Below are positions 37,423-45,016 of a stretch of 64,000 bases of DNA, piece by piece (the first letter of the stretch is position 1; each line of letters begins with the position of its first letter). The notes under the pieces are model-generated. The model ran no database searches. It saw nothing but the letters and a program-made list of their open reading frames with translations, and was not told where the DNA came from. Source of the DNA: Gillisella vitis (GTDB lineage Bacteria; Pseudomonadota; Alphaproteobacteria; Rhizobiales; Rhizobiaceae); contig WPHV01000005.1 of assembly GCA_009744235.1 (NCBI GenBank), positions 347,154 to 411,153 of the forward strand, read 5' to 3'. A program made the position numbers and the translations under genes.

Positions 37423-37655
37423 CCGAGCCGCGCCACAATATCGTCGGCGGACCCAATGGTCCCTGACTTGAGGCTATCAATCCAGGCATCGAGATCATGC
37501 ATATCCCAGCAGACAGAACCATCCGGCATTCTTAGTGGGGCAACATCAACAGCGCCGTCGAATTTTCGTGGAGACACTCCGACATATTCGCAGGCCTCAC
37601 GCTTTGAAAGCATGCGCCGTGGTTGAATGCGGAGATTGATAGAATTCGCACTCAT
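37419..37655 (-). CDS. Excisionase/AlpA-like helix-turn-helix protein
   Basis: 78 residues. The segment MLSKREACEYVGVSPRKFDGAVDVAPLRMPDGSVCWDMHDLDAWIDSL has the winged-helix pattern of MerR-like excisionases and AlpA proteins (helix-turn-helix, then a wing and a terminal helix beginning DLDAWID). It overlaps the integrase start, as expected for a directionality factor or integrase regulator. Confidence 0.8.
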   Translation of the reverse strand: MSANSINLRIQPRRMLSKREACEYVGVSPRKFDGAVDVAPLRMPDGSVCWDMHDLDAWIDSLKSGTIGSADDIVARLG

Positions 37656-37910
37656 CTAACCCCCTACATAAACAGATGCGTAAATCTCACTTGCCCTGTT
37701 TTGAGCGATTGCCCGCGGGGCGGCGAGATCGGAGATTGCGCGGTCGAGGACATCTGCGCAGTGATCGATTTGCTCACTGTCCAGCCAATCCTTGGCCATG
37801 AGGGCAAGCCAGACGACGCGCAGGGAAGACACAGCCCTGTCGATGTCGTCGGTGATTGCGACAAAGGGTGCCGCCTGATCGGCGCTCTCGGTGACTTTAT
37901 CGTCGGTCAT
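37656..37910 (-). CDS. Hypothetical protein of the element
   Basis: 84 residues, acidic, probably helical (DDIDRAVSSLRVVWLALMAKDWLDSEQIDHCADVLDRAISDLAAPRAIAQNRASEIY). No domain recognised. Directly abuts the excisionase-like gene and overlaps the gene before it by four bases, so it belongs to the integrase operon. Confidence 0.7.
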   Translation of the reverse strand: MTDDKVTESADQAAPFVAITDDIDRAVSSLRVVWLALMAKDWLDSEQIDHCADVLDRAISDLAAPRAIAQNRASEIYASVYVGG

Positions 37911-38260
37911 TTTGCACCGCCCTTCTTCAGGCTGCGACTGAAGTTCATAAAGTGCTCTACGAAATCATCCGTCAATTCGAGAAGCGTCTTGGTGCGAAGG
38001 TCAAGCTCGGCCACCAGGAACCCTAAAACCCGCCGTTCGTCCGGCGAGACGTGAAAGAAATCACTGCCACCGGCTATTTTCACCAAGCTTTCCACGGTCG
38101 TTCCGGGGAAAAGCCTAGCATCCACGTTTTCCTCAATGAGATGGACGAGGCATTGATTATCGGAGGCGAGGCTGTTGATTTTTTCGGCCATATCATAAAG
38201 CGCGTCCGGGCTGATGACACTTGCGCTTTGGAGGTCTTTCGGTTTATGGTGGGCTTGCAT
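37907..38260 (-). CDS. Hypothetical protein of the element
   Basis: 117 residues, without membrane segments. The central part is acidic and the C-terminus helical (ERRVLGFLVAELDLRTKTLLELTDDFVEHFMNFSRSLKKGG). No known family. It appears to be the first gene of the four-gene minus-strand operon that ends with the integrase. Confidence 0.7.
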   Translation of the reverse strand: MQAHHKPKDLQSASVISPDALYDMAEKINSLASDNQCLVHLIEENVDARLFPGTTVESLVKIAGGSDFFHVSPDERRVLGFLVAELDLRTKTLLELTDDFVEHFMNFSRSLKKGGAK

Positions 38261-38290
38261 TTGAATACCTTTCTGGGGTGTTTAGGAAAA

Positions 38291-38322
38291 GCCGACGCTG
38301 GTTCTCAGGCCGTAGCGTCGGC
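38291..38322 (-). terminator. Terminator of the 38305-38490 regulator gene
   Basis: Perfect 9-bp inverted repeat GCCGACGCT / AGCGTCGGC with a 14-base loop, flanked by T/A runs on both sides. One arm lies within the last codons of the regulator gene. It separates the regulator from the integrase operon. Confidence 0.75.
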
Positions 38323-38490
38323 TTTTTGCGTTTCTGCTTGGCGCTTCATTTTTTCTTTTAATGCCAGGACGATTTCAGCAGTCTGCGACCTCATATTCTT
38401 GGTCGCCTCCTTGGCTATCCAAGCCTTCACGTCTGTCGGAATATTCAATTTGAATTGGGTGGCGGTATCCACATCTCTCTCCATGGACAT
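38305..38490 (-). CDS. Arc-like ribbon-helix-helix protein (short)
   Basis: 61 residues. The pattern QFKLNIPTDVKAWIAKEATKNMRSQTAEIVLALKEKM matches Arc/MetJ ribbon-helix-helix DNA-binding proteins: a beta strand, then two helices. It may start at ATG 38490 or 38484. It is divergent from the other RHH gene at 38557, and an operator-like palindrome (38485-38499) overlaps its start codon, suggesting autorepression or cross-repression. Confidence 0.82.
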   Translation of the reverse strand: MSMERDVDTATQFKLNIPTDVKAWIAKEATKNMRSQTAEIVLALKEKMKRQAETQKADATA

Positions 38491-38545
38491 TTAATGTCCA
38501 TTAGGTACATTTCATGTCCGATTGCGTCAAGGACATTTTTCGTCC
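38485..38545. promoter_or_regulatory. Array of three palindromic operator-like sites
   Basis: Three 15-bp dyads in the divergent promoter: GGACATTTAATGTCC (38485-38499), GTACATTTCATGTCC (38505-38519) and GGACATTTTTCGTCC (38531-38545). Half-site GGACAT is repeated in both orientations. They lie between, and touch, the starts of two ribbon-helix-helix genes, the expected layout of an Arc/Mnt-type switch. Confidence 0.75.
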
Positions 38546-38556
38546 ATTTATGGCAA

Positions 38557-39207
38557 ATGACCGAGACAGAGCGCGTTCAATATAAGATAATGTTACCAGC
38601 CGATCTAAAAGCTCGACTGGAAGAGGCTGCCCATGAAAATAGACGGAGTCTTTCGGCGGAAATTATCAGTCGCCTTGAAGCTGCCTACGCCGATCAAACA
38701 GAGGATGAAAATGTTTTGCGCATCAAGCTGACGTATGACGTCAGAGTGAAGCTCAATGAGGCCTTAGGCTTTTTCAATTCAAACCTCGAAGAGGCCGCAC
38801 AAGAGATACTGGAGCGAGACGTTAGCGAAATTACCGAATACATGGACAACCTTGTAGTCGAACACAAAAAACGAGAGAGAGAATTATTGGAAAAAGAGCT
38901 ATATTGGATGAATATAGCTATGGCTCTCAATAGCATAAGACGCACGCAACTATCTCTTTTCAAATTTGCCATGCAACATGTTACAGCTTTTAAAGGAAAA
39001 ATTCCGAGCGAGTTAATCTCGTATTGTCAAAGCTTATTTAATATATACAAAAAAGAATTGGATGATTTACCAGAAGACGAAAAATCCGTGAAATTCCTAA
39101 AAGATCAGGCAGAAGACGCGCACAAGTTAGTTTATTTTGAGTTGGACGGATCGGATGATGCGGATTTCATTGTCGACCCTCCTAATAATGACAAACTCCC
39201 AACCTGA
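38557..39207 (+). CDS. Arc-like ribbon-helix-helix regulator with long C-terminal domain
   Basis: 216 residues. The N-terminal RHH unit (VQYKIMLPADLKARLEEAAHENRRSLSAEIISRLEAAY, residues 6-43) is followed by a second RHH-like segment (VLRIKLTYDVRVKLNEALGFFNSNLEEAAQEIL, about 51-85) and a helical, coiled-coil-rich C-terminal part of about 120 residues with no recognised family. ATG 38557 is the first start beyond the operators. Probably the element's master repressor; DNA here is AT-rich compared with the host. Confidence 0.82.
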   Translation: MTETERVQYKIMLPADLKARLEEAAHENRRSLSAEIISRLEAAYADQTEDENVLRIKLTYDVRVKLNEALGFFNSNLEEAAQEILERDVSEITEYMDNLVVEHKKRERELLEKELYWMNIAMALNSIRRTQLSLFKFAMQHVTAFKGKIPSELISYCQSLFNIYKKELDDLPEDEKSVKFLKDQAEDAHKLVYFELDGSDDADFIVDPPNNDKLPT

Positions 39208-39438
39208 AGACTAACTTTGCTTCCATTAAAAAAGGCGGCCAACGCGGCCACCTTTCTACCCCTCCCGATTTCATGTCGCAAATTTGGCGACTTGCCCTCT
39301 CCCCAAAAGCGCTTCCCGAAATGGTCCAAGGTTAGGACGTTTTTCATTTCGCCGGCACAAGAGACCGTTTAATCTGTGGTGGTGACGAGAAACCCATGAA
39401 GGGTTAGGCTATCGAGCCACCAGTTGAGGACAGAATTC

Positions 39439-39945
39439 ATGGCCACGAAGGAAGAGACAGAAGCGGAACAAGAGTTGCGAATACGCAGCGCGGAACGAGC
39501 GCATGATCGTGACCTAAAGGGCGTCGAGGTGCACTCCAAACAGATCGAAGCCTTTGCGCAGATAGCGATGCGAGCGCCAGCCCTTGTCGCCGCTGGCGGC
39601 GTAGCAGCCAGTCTGGGGTTCTATAGCGCCAACTATGAACGCCTTGCAGGACATGCGGAAGCTCTCAAACTTTTCAACGACGCCCTGACCTGGATGTTAA
39701 TGGGTATACTCCTCACACTCCTCGCACCCGGCCTCGCATACTTCAGCCAGCTCGCCTATCTTGATTCCGTTTCCAGCCGTGAGCATCACTGGTTTTCCCC
39801 CTATTCACGAGCAACAAGAAGGGCGAAAATCGGTGAGATTATCGGAAATATCTGCCGTTGGTCCTGTGTGGCCGTGGTAACTGCGTCAATCGCCTGCGTT
39901 GCGACTGGAGGCATTAAGTTCCTACACTTGGTAGCAACCCTTTGA
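39439..39945 (+). CDS. Small multi-pass membrane protein of the element
   Basis: 168 residues. A charged, helical N-terminus (residues 1-40; probable coiled coil) is followed by hydrophobic segments at about 45-63, 84-112 and 145-163 (APALVAAGGVAASLGFY; WMLMGILLTLLAPGLAYF; SCVAVVTASIACVATGG). AGGA lies nine bases before ATG 39439. No family recognised. It is six bases ahead of the HNH-like gene, so the two are likely co-translated; a defence or exclusion role is conjecture. Confidence 0.72.
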   Translation: MATKEETEAEQELRIRSAERAHDRDLKGVEVHSKQIEAFAQIAMRAPALVAAGGVAASLGFYSANYERLAGHAEALKLFNDALTWMLMGILLTLLAPGLAYFSQLAYLDSVSSREHHWFSPYSRATRRAKIGEIIGNICRWSCVAVVTASIACVATGGIKFLHLVATL

Positions 39946-39951
39946 GACGTC

Positions 39952-40734
39952 ATGGGCGCGAGTAAAAATAAAAAACAGCGGTTCTTGTTGGCTCATCCGA
40001 ACTGCTATTTTTGTGGCGGCATAGCGACAACGATTGATCATGTTCCATCCCGGCAATGTTTCAAGGATGGTATCGGCCCAGAGAGCTATGAATTTCCTGC
40101 CTGCGCTAGGTGCAACAACGCTGCTGGACGAATGGAGCAAGTTGTCGCACTCTATATGCACCTGTCCAATCATGAGCAGAGTTCACTCTCATCAGATCAG
40201 CTTAACAAGCTGGTGTCAGGTGTAATTAATAACGATGCAGATTTATTACCTAACACCAATCTTGGGACTAATAAGAAGCGCAAGCTTGCGAGGGCTTGGG
40301 GATACGTTCCTCCTGAAGGAGAAACTTACGCCGACGCACCTATCGCAGAGTTACCGAAGGAAAACAGACGCGCCTTTGAATTATTTGAGCGGCGGCTGAC
40401 GTGCGCTTTCTACTACAAGCATGCAGGAAAAATCTTGCCCAATGGTCACGTCATTCGAACCGAACACATCGCATACATGCATCCCAATGCTGAAGAGCTA
40501 TTTGAGGGGATAGTCCCGATGTTGACGAACACCGAACGACCAAGTCGCCAAAATCAATCGATAGGCGATCAACTCATATACGGCTGGCGATATGACAACA
40601 CTGAGGATTTCTTCTTGATGCTCGCCCAATTCGGAAAGTCGTTTTTTATCATAGGCACGGCGGCTATTCCAAATTCCGAAACCGATGATGAGAGCTACCG
40701 GCTTCATTCAGACGATCTTGTGCCAAGTGTATGA
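39952..40734 (+). CDS. HNH-nuclease-like zinc protein
   Basis: 260 residues. The N-terminal 60 residues show an HNH/zinc layout: CYFCGG (C18, C21), TTIDHVPSR (D29-H30), then FPACARCNNAAGR (C51, C54, N55). This DH...CxxCN pattern is typical of HNH endonucleases. The remaining 200 residues have no recognised domain. It pairs with the membrane-protein gene just upstream. Nuclease activity is inferred from motif only. Confidence 0.72.
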   Translation: MGASKNKKQRFLLAHPNCYFCGGIATTIDHVPSRQCFKDGIGPESYEFPACARCNNAAGRMEQVVALYMHLSNHEQSSLSSDQLNKLVSGVINNDADLLPNTNLGTNKKRKLARAWGYVPPEGETYADAPIAELPKENRRAFELFERRLTCAFYYKHAGKILPNGHVIRTEHIAYMHPNAEELFEGIVPMLTNTERPSRQNQSIGDQLIYGWRYDNTEDFFLMLAQFGKSFFIIGTAAIPNSETDDESYRLHSDDLVPSV

Positions 40735-41180
40735 TGATGCAAGGTGAATGATGGACAGATCGTAGACGCTCTACCGCTTTACAATACAGCATTTAAGTGA
40801 AAACGCTGGAAGAAAATGGCCTTGGTTTGGTCTCCGCTTTTTCGCAATGGACGCCGGTTTGTTTTCTTTATGGAGTCTCATTGTCAGCGTGATCACTGCG
40901 TTCCCCCTCCCCGGCGTGATAATTTCAAGTTGATGGTGTTAATCTGACATGAATGCATCAAGTTTGTGGAGTAGCGTCGTCAATGGTCAGCTCAACTCCA
41001 GTTTAAAAGCGTGAACTGAGCTGCGGCACTCGATCCCGTGATACCGAGGATTTTTAATCCAATGAGTTAGGGCAACACCTGACATAAAGTTGCCGCATAC
41101 CGATACACTCATCGCGGAAATCGGGTTGCTCTCTGGAGAAAATCAGTTTCTATGCCCCCCATAGACGAAAGGAAAAGCCA
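40735..41180. other. Non-coding stretch within the element
   Basis: 446 bases between the HNH-like gene and the antitoxin gene. No ORF with coding character, RNA gene or clear repeat is seen. It should contain the promoter of the antitoxin-Fic pair. Could be remains of a deleted gene. Confidence 0.5.
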
Positions 41181-41378
41181 ATGAATGAACCACTCAAAAA
41201 TCTTTTGGATGCTGCACGCAAAGTTCCGCAGAGCAAGGCCGATTTGGAGGTTCAGCGTCGGAGTTTCGCTTATGGAAATACACATTTCGAAAATGATAAG
41301 ATCACGCGCGAGATGGTAGAACGGATTGCCGATGAAACACCGATGGCGGGAGACATAAACCCGACAGCACGACGTTAA
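41181..41378 (+). CDS. Fic-associated antitoxin-like protein
   Basis: 65 residues, ending one base before the Fic gene. The part LEVQRRSFAYGNTHFENDKITREMVERI resembles the small antitoxins encoded before Fic toxins. Inhibitory motifs of such proteins follow (S/T)xxxE(G/N); here the best fit is NTHFEN, with asparagine in first place. It presumably blocks ATP binding in the Fic active site; inferred from gene order and motif. Confidence 0.75.
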   Translation: MNEPLKNLLDAARKVPQSKADLEVQRRSFAYGNTHFENDKITREMVERIADETPMAGDINPTARR

Positions 41379-41379
41379 C

Positions 41380-42054
41380 ATGAGCGAAGAAGACCGCCGC
41401 CACAGCGTGGCAAGCGAAGCCTATCTTATCCAAGATGAGCAGCAAAGAGCTGAAGCCGAGGCGAGAAATGGCCTCCTTCAGTTTGACCTTGCATGCCATA
41501 TGATTATGGATGCCATTGATAAGGGTGAGAGCTGGAAACTTCGTCTTTCCGCTATTCTTAGCCTTCACCGTGCCGCCCTCGATGGAATCAGCAGCTATGC
41601 CGGAAATTTCCGGCCAGCAAGCGTTGCAATTCAAGGAAGCATGCATAAGCCAGTTGATGCGTTTCAGGTTGCTGAACTGATTGAAGAACTCTGCGACTAT
41701 GTCAATGAGAATTGGAAAGACAAGACCGCTATCCACCTCGCCTCCTATGTTATGTGGCGTTTGAACTGGATACATCCGTTTAGCGACGGTAATGGCCGGA
41801 CATCAAGAATGGTGTCTTATCTGGTTTTATGTGTGAAGCTTGGTCTTTTGCTTCCCGGTGGGAACACAATTCCTGACCAGATCGTCCTTAATCGTAAGCC
41901 ATATTTCGATGCTCTTGAGTTGGCCGACAAGTCCTCGAAAAACGGGTCGATTGATCTTTCCAAAATGGAAGAGCTGATCGAAGGTATGCTCGCTACCCAG
42001 CTTGCTGGCGTCATGGAAACGGCAACGGGAAAGCAATTCCTCTCACAAACTTAG
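41380..42054 (+). CDS. Fic-domain AMPylating toxin
   Basis: 224 residues. The Fic core motif HPFSDGNGRTSR (residues 132-143) is complete, with catalytic histidine 132 and the phosphate-binding DGNGR loop, so an active nucleotidyl (AMP) transferase is expected. The C-terminus is a helical tail. It follows the antitoxin gene by one base, the usual order of Fic toxin-antitoxin modules. It may stabilise the element or act against phage; target unknown. Confidence 0.9.
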   Translation: MSEEDRRHSVASEAYLIQDEQQRAEAEARNGLLQFDLACHMIMDAIDKGESWKLRLSAILSLHRAALDGISSYAGNFRPASVAIQGSMHKPVDAFQVAELIEELCDYVNENWKDKTAIHLASYVMWRLNWIHPFSDGNGRTSRMVSYLVLCVKLGLLLPGGNTIPDQIVLNRKPYFDALELADKSSKNGSIDLSKMEELIEGMLATQLAGVMETATGKQFLSQT

Positions 42055-42148
42055 TTCTTGCCCGTTTTGCTCGCAATTAATAGACGCCGCGTGTTTAAAG
42101 GCTAGCGGTTGTTATCCACAGATCGAAAAGGCGCTTTGATTGCCATAT

Positions 42149-42179
42149 GGCGGCTCCCCTAGGAGTAAAGGGAGCCGCC
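42149..42179. terminator. Hairpin between convergent Fic and capsid genes
   Basis: Perfect 10-bp stem GGCGGCTCCC / GGGAGCCGCC with an 11-base loop, between the stop codons of the Fic gene (42054) and the capsid gene (42214). No T-run on either side, so it may stabilise transcript ends or terminate with help. Confidence 0.5.
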
Positions 42180-42213
42180 GCGCTCTGAGGGGTGGGATTA
42201 ATCCCCTCGGCTA

Positions 42214-43407
42214 TCAGGCGACGTTGCCGAAATCGCCATAGATCAAGGCTTCGGGCCGCTTGGTTGCCAGCCCGATACGTTCTTCGCCCAGGATAGTCAC
42301 GAGATTGCGGGTGAAATCGTCGTTTTCGAAACCGACTTCTACGCGCGCCTCCCAGCGGTCATAGAGCGTTTGCGACTGGAAAGAGCCGACCAGGAACTTA
42401 TCAGCGGTCATAGCCTCGGTGGTAACGACCGGAAGGCCAAACAGGCTTGGTTGAACGGCGGTCTGCGGATCGCCCAACAGGTATTTGCCGTCCGCATCCT
42501 TGGTAAGGCGCATCCGCCACCAGTCGCTGGGATGAATAACGATGCCATCGGGCGGCGTGTTGGTGAGGCTGGCCTGAAGAATGGCGAGGCCGATTTTGTC
42601 GATCTCATTGGCGTCGGCAATCACCATCGGAGCGGCAAAGCCAGTGGCGCGCGACACCATCCCCGTCAGGTTTTGCCCGGTTCCATCGCCGTAAAGGATC
42701 TGCCCTTCCTCGACCAGGGCGAGGCCGTAACGCAATTCCTGATCGATGAAATCGCGAAGCTGTGGCGAATCTTCGAGGATCTGCTTGGATGCCTTCATCC
42801 AATGCGCAATCGTGCGGATCGGAACGGTTTTCATGTCGAATTTCAAATCCGACTGCGGCTTAAGCCCGCCCTCGGCAACCATCGCGGCATTGTTCACGCG
42901 GCCCGTCTGCTCCGGGTATTCGACCGAGCCGGACGAAACTTGAACGACATTCAGCAGGTTACGAATTGCCAGACGACGCTTGGGCATCATCACCAGTTGG
43001 TCACGGTGCGGAATGACCAGACCACCAGCCGAACCGTTGGCGTCTGTGGTGGCGCTGGTAATCGTCGCCTTGATTTCGAACGATGTACGGCCCCGCTCCG
43101 ACGAAAGGCGCTGAAGTTCGGCACTCCGCGATTTTGTGAAGGCTGCACCCCAGGTTTCCGGCTCGTAATGGCCGCCGCCCAGGCTTGCACGTCCAGCCTT
43201 TTGCTCAAGTTCGAAAAGCTGGGTTTTCACTCCATTGAGTTCGTCATTCGTCGCACCCAGCTTTTCCAAAACCTGAGAAACATGCGCGCCGAACTTCTGG
43301 GCGAGGACATCCAGCGGATCGCCGGGGGTGTTTTTGGTGCGCAACGGTGCAGCCGAGGCCAAAAGATGCGCAGCCGCAGCGGCGGCGATGGGGGAATGAA
43401 TAGTCAT
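42214..43407 (-). CDS. HK97-type major capsid protein
   Basis: 397 residues. An N-terminal scaffold-like delta region (about 1-105, with a helical stretch VSQVLEKLGATNDELNGVKTQLFELEQKAG) is followed by the HK97-fold: GGLVIPHRDQLVMMPKRRLAIRNLLNVVQVSSGSVEYPEQ, IRTIAHWMKASKQILEDSPQLRDFIDQELRYGLALVEEGQILYGDGTGQNLTGM, and FGLPVVTTEAM. ATG 43407 lies just past the protease stop, giving tight coupling; the open frame extends upstream inside the protease gene but is not capsid-like. Confidence 0.93.
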   Translation of the reverse strand: MTIHSPIAAAAAAHLLASAAPLRTKNTPGDPLDVLAQKFGAHVSQVLEKLGATNDELNGVKTQLFELEQKAGRASLGGGHYEPETWGAAFTKSRSAELQRLSSERGRTSFEIKATITSATTDANGSAGGLVIPHRDQLVMMPKRRLAIRNLLNVVQVSSGSVEYPEQTGRVNNAAMVAEGGLKPQSDLKFDMKTVPIRTIAHWMKASKQILEDSPQLRDFIDQELRYGLALVEEGQILYGDGTGQNLTGMVSRATGFAAPMVIADANEIDKIGLAILQASLTNTPPDGIVIHPSDWWRMRLTKDADGKYLLGDPQTAVQPSLFGLPVVTTEAMTADKFLVGSFQSQTLYDRWEARVEVGFENDDFTRNLVTILGEERIGLATKRPEALIYGDFGNVA

Positions 43408-43408
43408 G

Positions 43409-44077
43409 TCAAAGGCTCCTGATTTTCGCTGTAGCCGCCTCGATCTGGGCGGCAAATTCGATTGCTTTTTGCTGATCGGCACCCATGAGTGCCGAGTATC
43501 CGCCATGGGCGATTTTTTGGGCGGCAGAACGCGCCAAACCGGCCTCCCGCAGGAGGTCAACCAGTTCGGATTTTGAGTTGATGGATTTCAGCGCCAAAAC
43601 TCGCGCCGCACGATTTGACGGAAACACGACGACGCTCACTTCGTAGAGATCGACCTCCTTGAGAAGCGCCGTGCCGTCCCGCTGAATTTCTTCGCCGCCC
43701 GCAAGCAAACGGTAGCCGATGGAAAGCCCATTGGCATCGCCTGCCTTGAGGTGTTCCCATGCATCCCGCCCGCCGCTGGTGCGCAGGTTGATAACGCCCT
43801 CGGCAAGCAAGCCGTGACCGTCCTCACGCATTGAGGTCCACTTTCCGATTGGCTCGTCCTGCTTGTGGGACCACAAAAGCGCAGGCATCGAGCCAGCGGC
43901 CTCGTGCTGAGCAAGAGATTTCGCAAATGCGCCAGGCGCGATTACATCGCCGTGACTATCGGCTAATCCGCCAAACGTGGACGCATAACCGATCAAAAGC
44001 CCGTCGCCTTCGGCCTTGAAGCCATCGAAAACGGCAGTTGCGGTGAATAAACGATGGATATTTTTCGTGATGATCAT
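43409..44077 (-). CDS. HK97 family prohead protease
   Basis: 222 residues from ATG 44077 (GAAGG upstream); the frame is open to 44245/44251, which would add about 56 residues. Peptidase U35 features: LLIGYASTFGGLADSHGDVIAPGAF, PALLWSHKQDEPIGKW with the catalytic histidine, and GDANGLSIGYRLLAGG with the likely catalytic serine, followed by DLYEVSVVVFPSNRAARV. It processes the capsid delta domain during assembly and lies immediately before the capsid gene, as in tailed phages. Confidence 0.9.
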   Translation of the reverse strand: MIITKNIHRLFTATAVFDGFKAEGDGLLIGYASTFGGLADSHGDVIAPGAFAKSLAQHEAAGSMPALLWSHKQDEPIGKWTSMREDGHGLLAEGVINLRTSGGRDAWEHLKAGDANGLSIGYRLLAGGEEIQRDGTALLKEVDLYEVSVVVFPSNRAARVLALKSINSKSELVDLLREAGLARSAAQKIAHGGYSALMGADQQKAIEFAAQIEAATAKIRSL

Positions 44078-44247
44078 TGGCACACCTTCGGAAACGACAA
44101 AGCCCGAGCAAAAACGCTCGTTTTCTGGAGCTTCGCGCCCGGTATTGTCGCCGGTGCTATCGAAGGTGGATTGTTTATGTGCTCCCTGACCAGCAGGTGA
44201 GCTTTCAATCAAGCCGGTGTTTAAAATTGCAGCATCGCGGCGCATCG

Positions 44248-44535
44248 TCAATGGCCTTTCCGAGGATTTTTTGTTTCGCCGGTCACGCTGTGGAAAAGTC
44301 CGGCGTCGATCTGGTCGGCAACCTCCCGGAAAACGGCGGCGGCGCGGGGCGATCCTTCGATTTTGCTGACTTGCGCGCCTGCAAACGTCAGAATTCGGTC
44401 AAGAACCATTTCGACCGGCGCACCCGCATCCTCGGTCATCATGGCGGCGGCGTGCGTGATGACAGCATCGCAAAAAGCCTTGAGCCGCTCATTTTTCTCG
44501 CCTTCGATGGTCACTTTTTTCGGTTTCATGGTCAT
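44248..44535 (-). CDS. Hypothetical protein before the prohead protease
   Basis: 95 residues, soluble and mostly helical (NERLKAFCDAVITHAAAMMTEDAGAPVEMVLDRILTFAGAQVSKIEGSPRAAAVFREVADQIDAG). No known family. It overlaps neighbours by four bases on the zinc-protein side and adjoins the protease frame, so it belongs to the capsid operon. Confidence 0.72.
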   Translation of the reverse strand: MTMKPKKVTIEGEKNERLKAFCDAVITHAAAMMTEDAGAPVEMVLDRILTFAGAQVSKIEGSPRAAAVFREVADQIDAGLFHSVTGETKNPRKGH

Positions 44536-44798
44536 TCACCTCTACTTTTTCTCATGAATTCAATTATTTGCTCTTCTGTCGGCAGCTTCCCACCGAAACG
44601 CTCAACCAGTTTTGCCTTGAGCTGATGCCCCAATTTTCGGTAATTGGCGCTGTATCGAATTTTCTTCTGTCGCTTGCACTCGACCGAGCAGACAGTTTTC
44701 GAGGGCGACGACTTTGGCGGGATTTCCCCACCGCAAATGACGCAACCCCGGCCCTTACTGGCGACCTGTAAAAAAACATCATTTTTTTCCGTCATTTC
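44532..44798 (-). CDS. Small zinc-ribbon protein
   Basis: 88 residues from ATG 44798 with AAGGAAGG upstream. Four cysteines form C-x2-C...C-x3-C (CVICGGEIPPKSSPSKTVCSVECKRQKK), a zinc knuckle, followed by a basic helical tail (YRKLGHQLKAKLVERFGG). The open frame extends to 45020, but that part is not protein-like. Similar small zinc proteins occur between replication and capsid genes of phage-related islands; function unknown. Confidence 0.7.
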   Translation of the reverse strand, partial: EMTEKNDVFLQVASKGRGCVICGGEIPPKSSPSKTVCSVECKRQKKIRYSANYRKLGHQLKAKLVERFGGKLPTEEQIIEFMRKSRGE

Positions 44799-45016
44799 GG
44801 CCCCTTCCTTCATTTTTCCGTTGTAAAACAATGGGTTGATTTTCCGCCTTACCCCGACCGTCGCCTTTTTGGCGTCTGACCGGAAAACTATTCGGCCGAA
44901 GAAAAAATCCGCGCATGAGAGGGACAGCGGTGCAGAGCCAGCCGGTCTTGGCGACTTCGACCCTCCCCCCTGGCCTGCATTCGGTGCGGTGGCTGCGTTT
45001 GTCATCGGCCCGCGCC

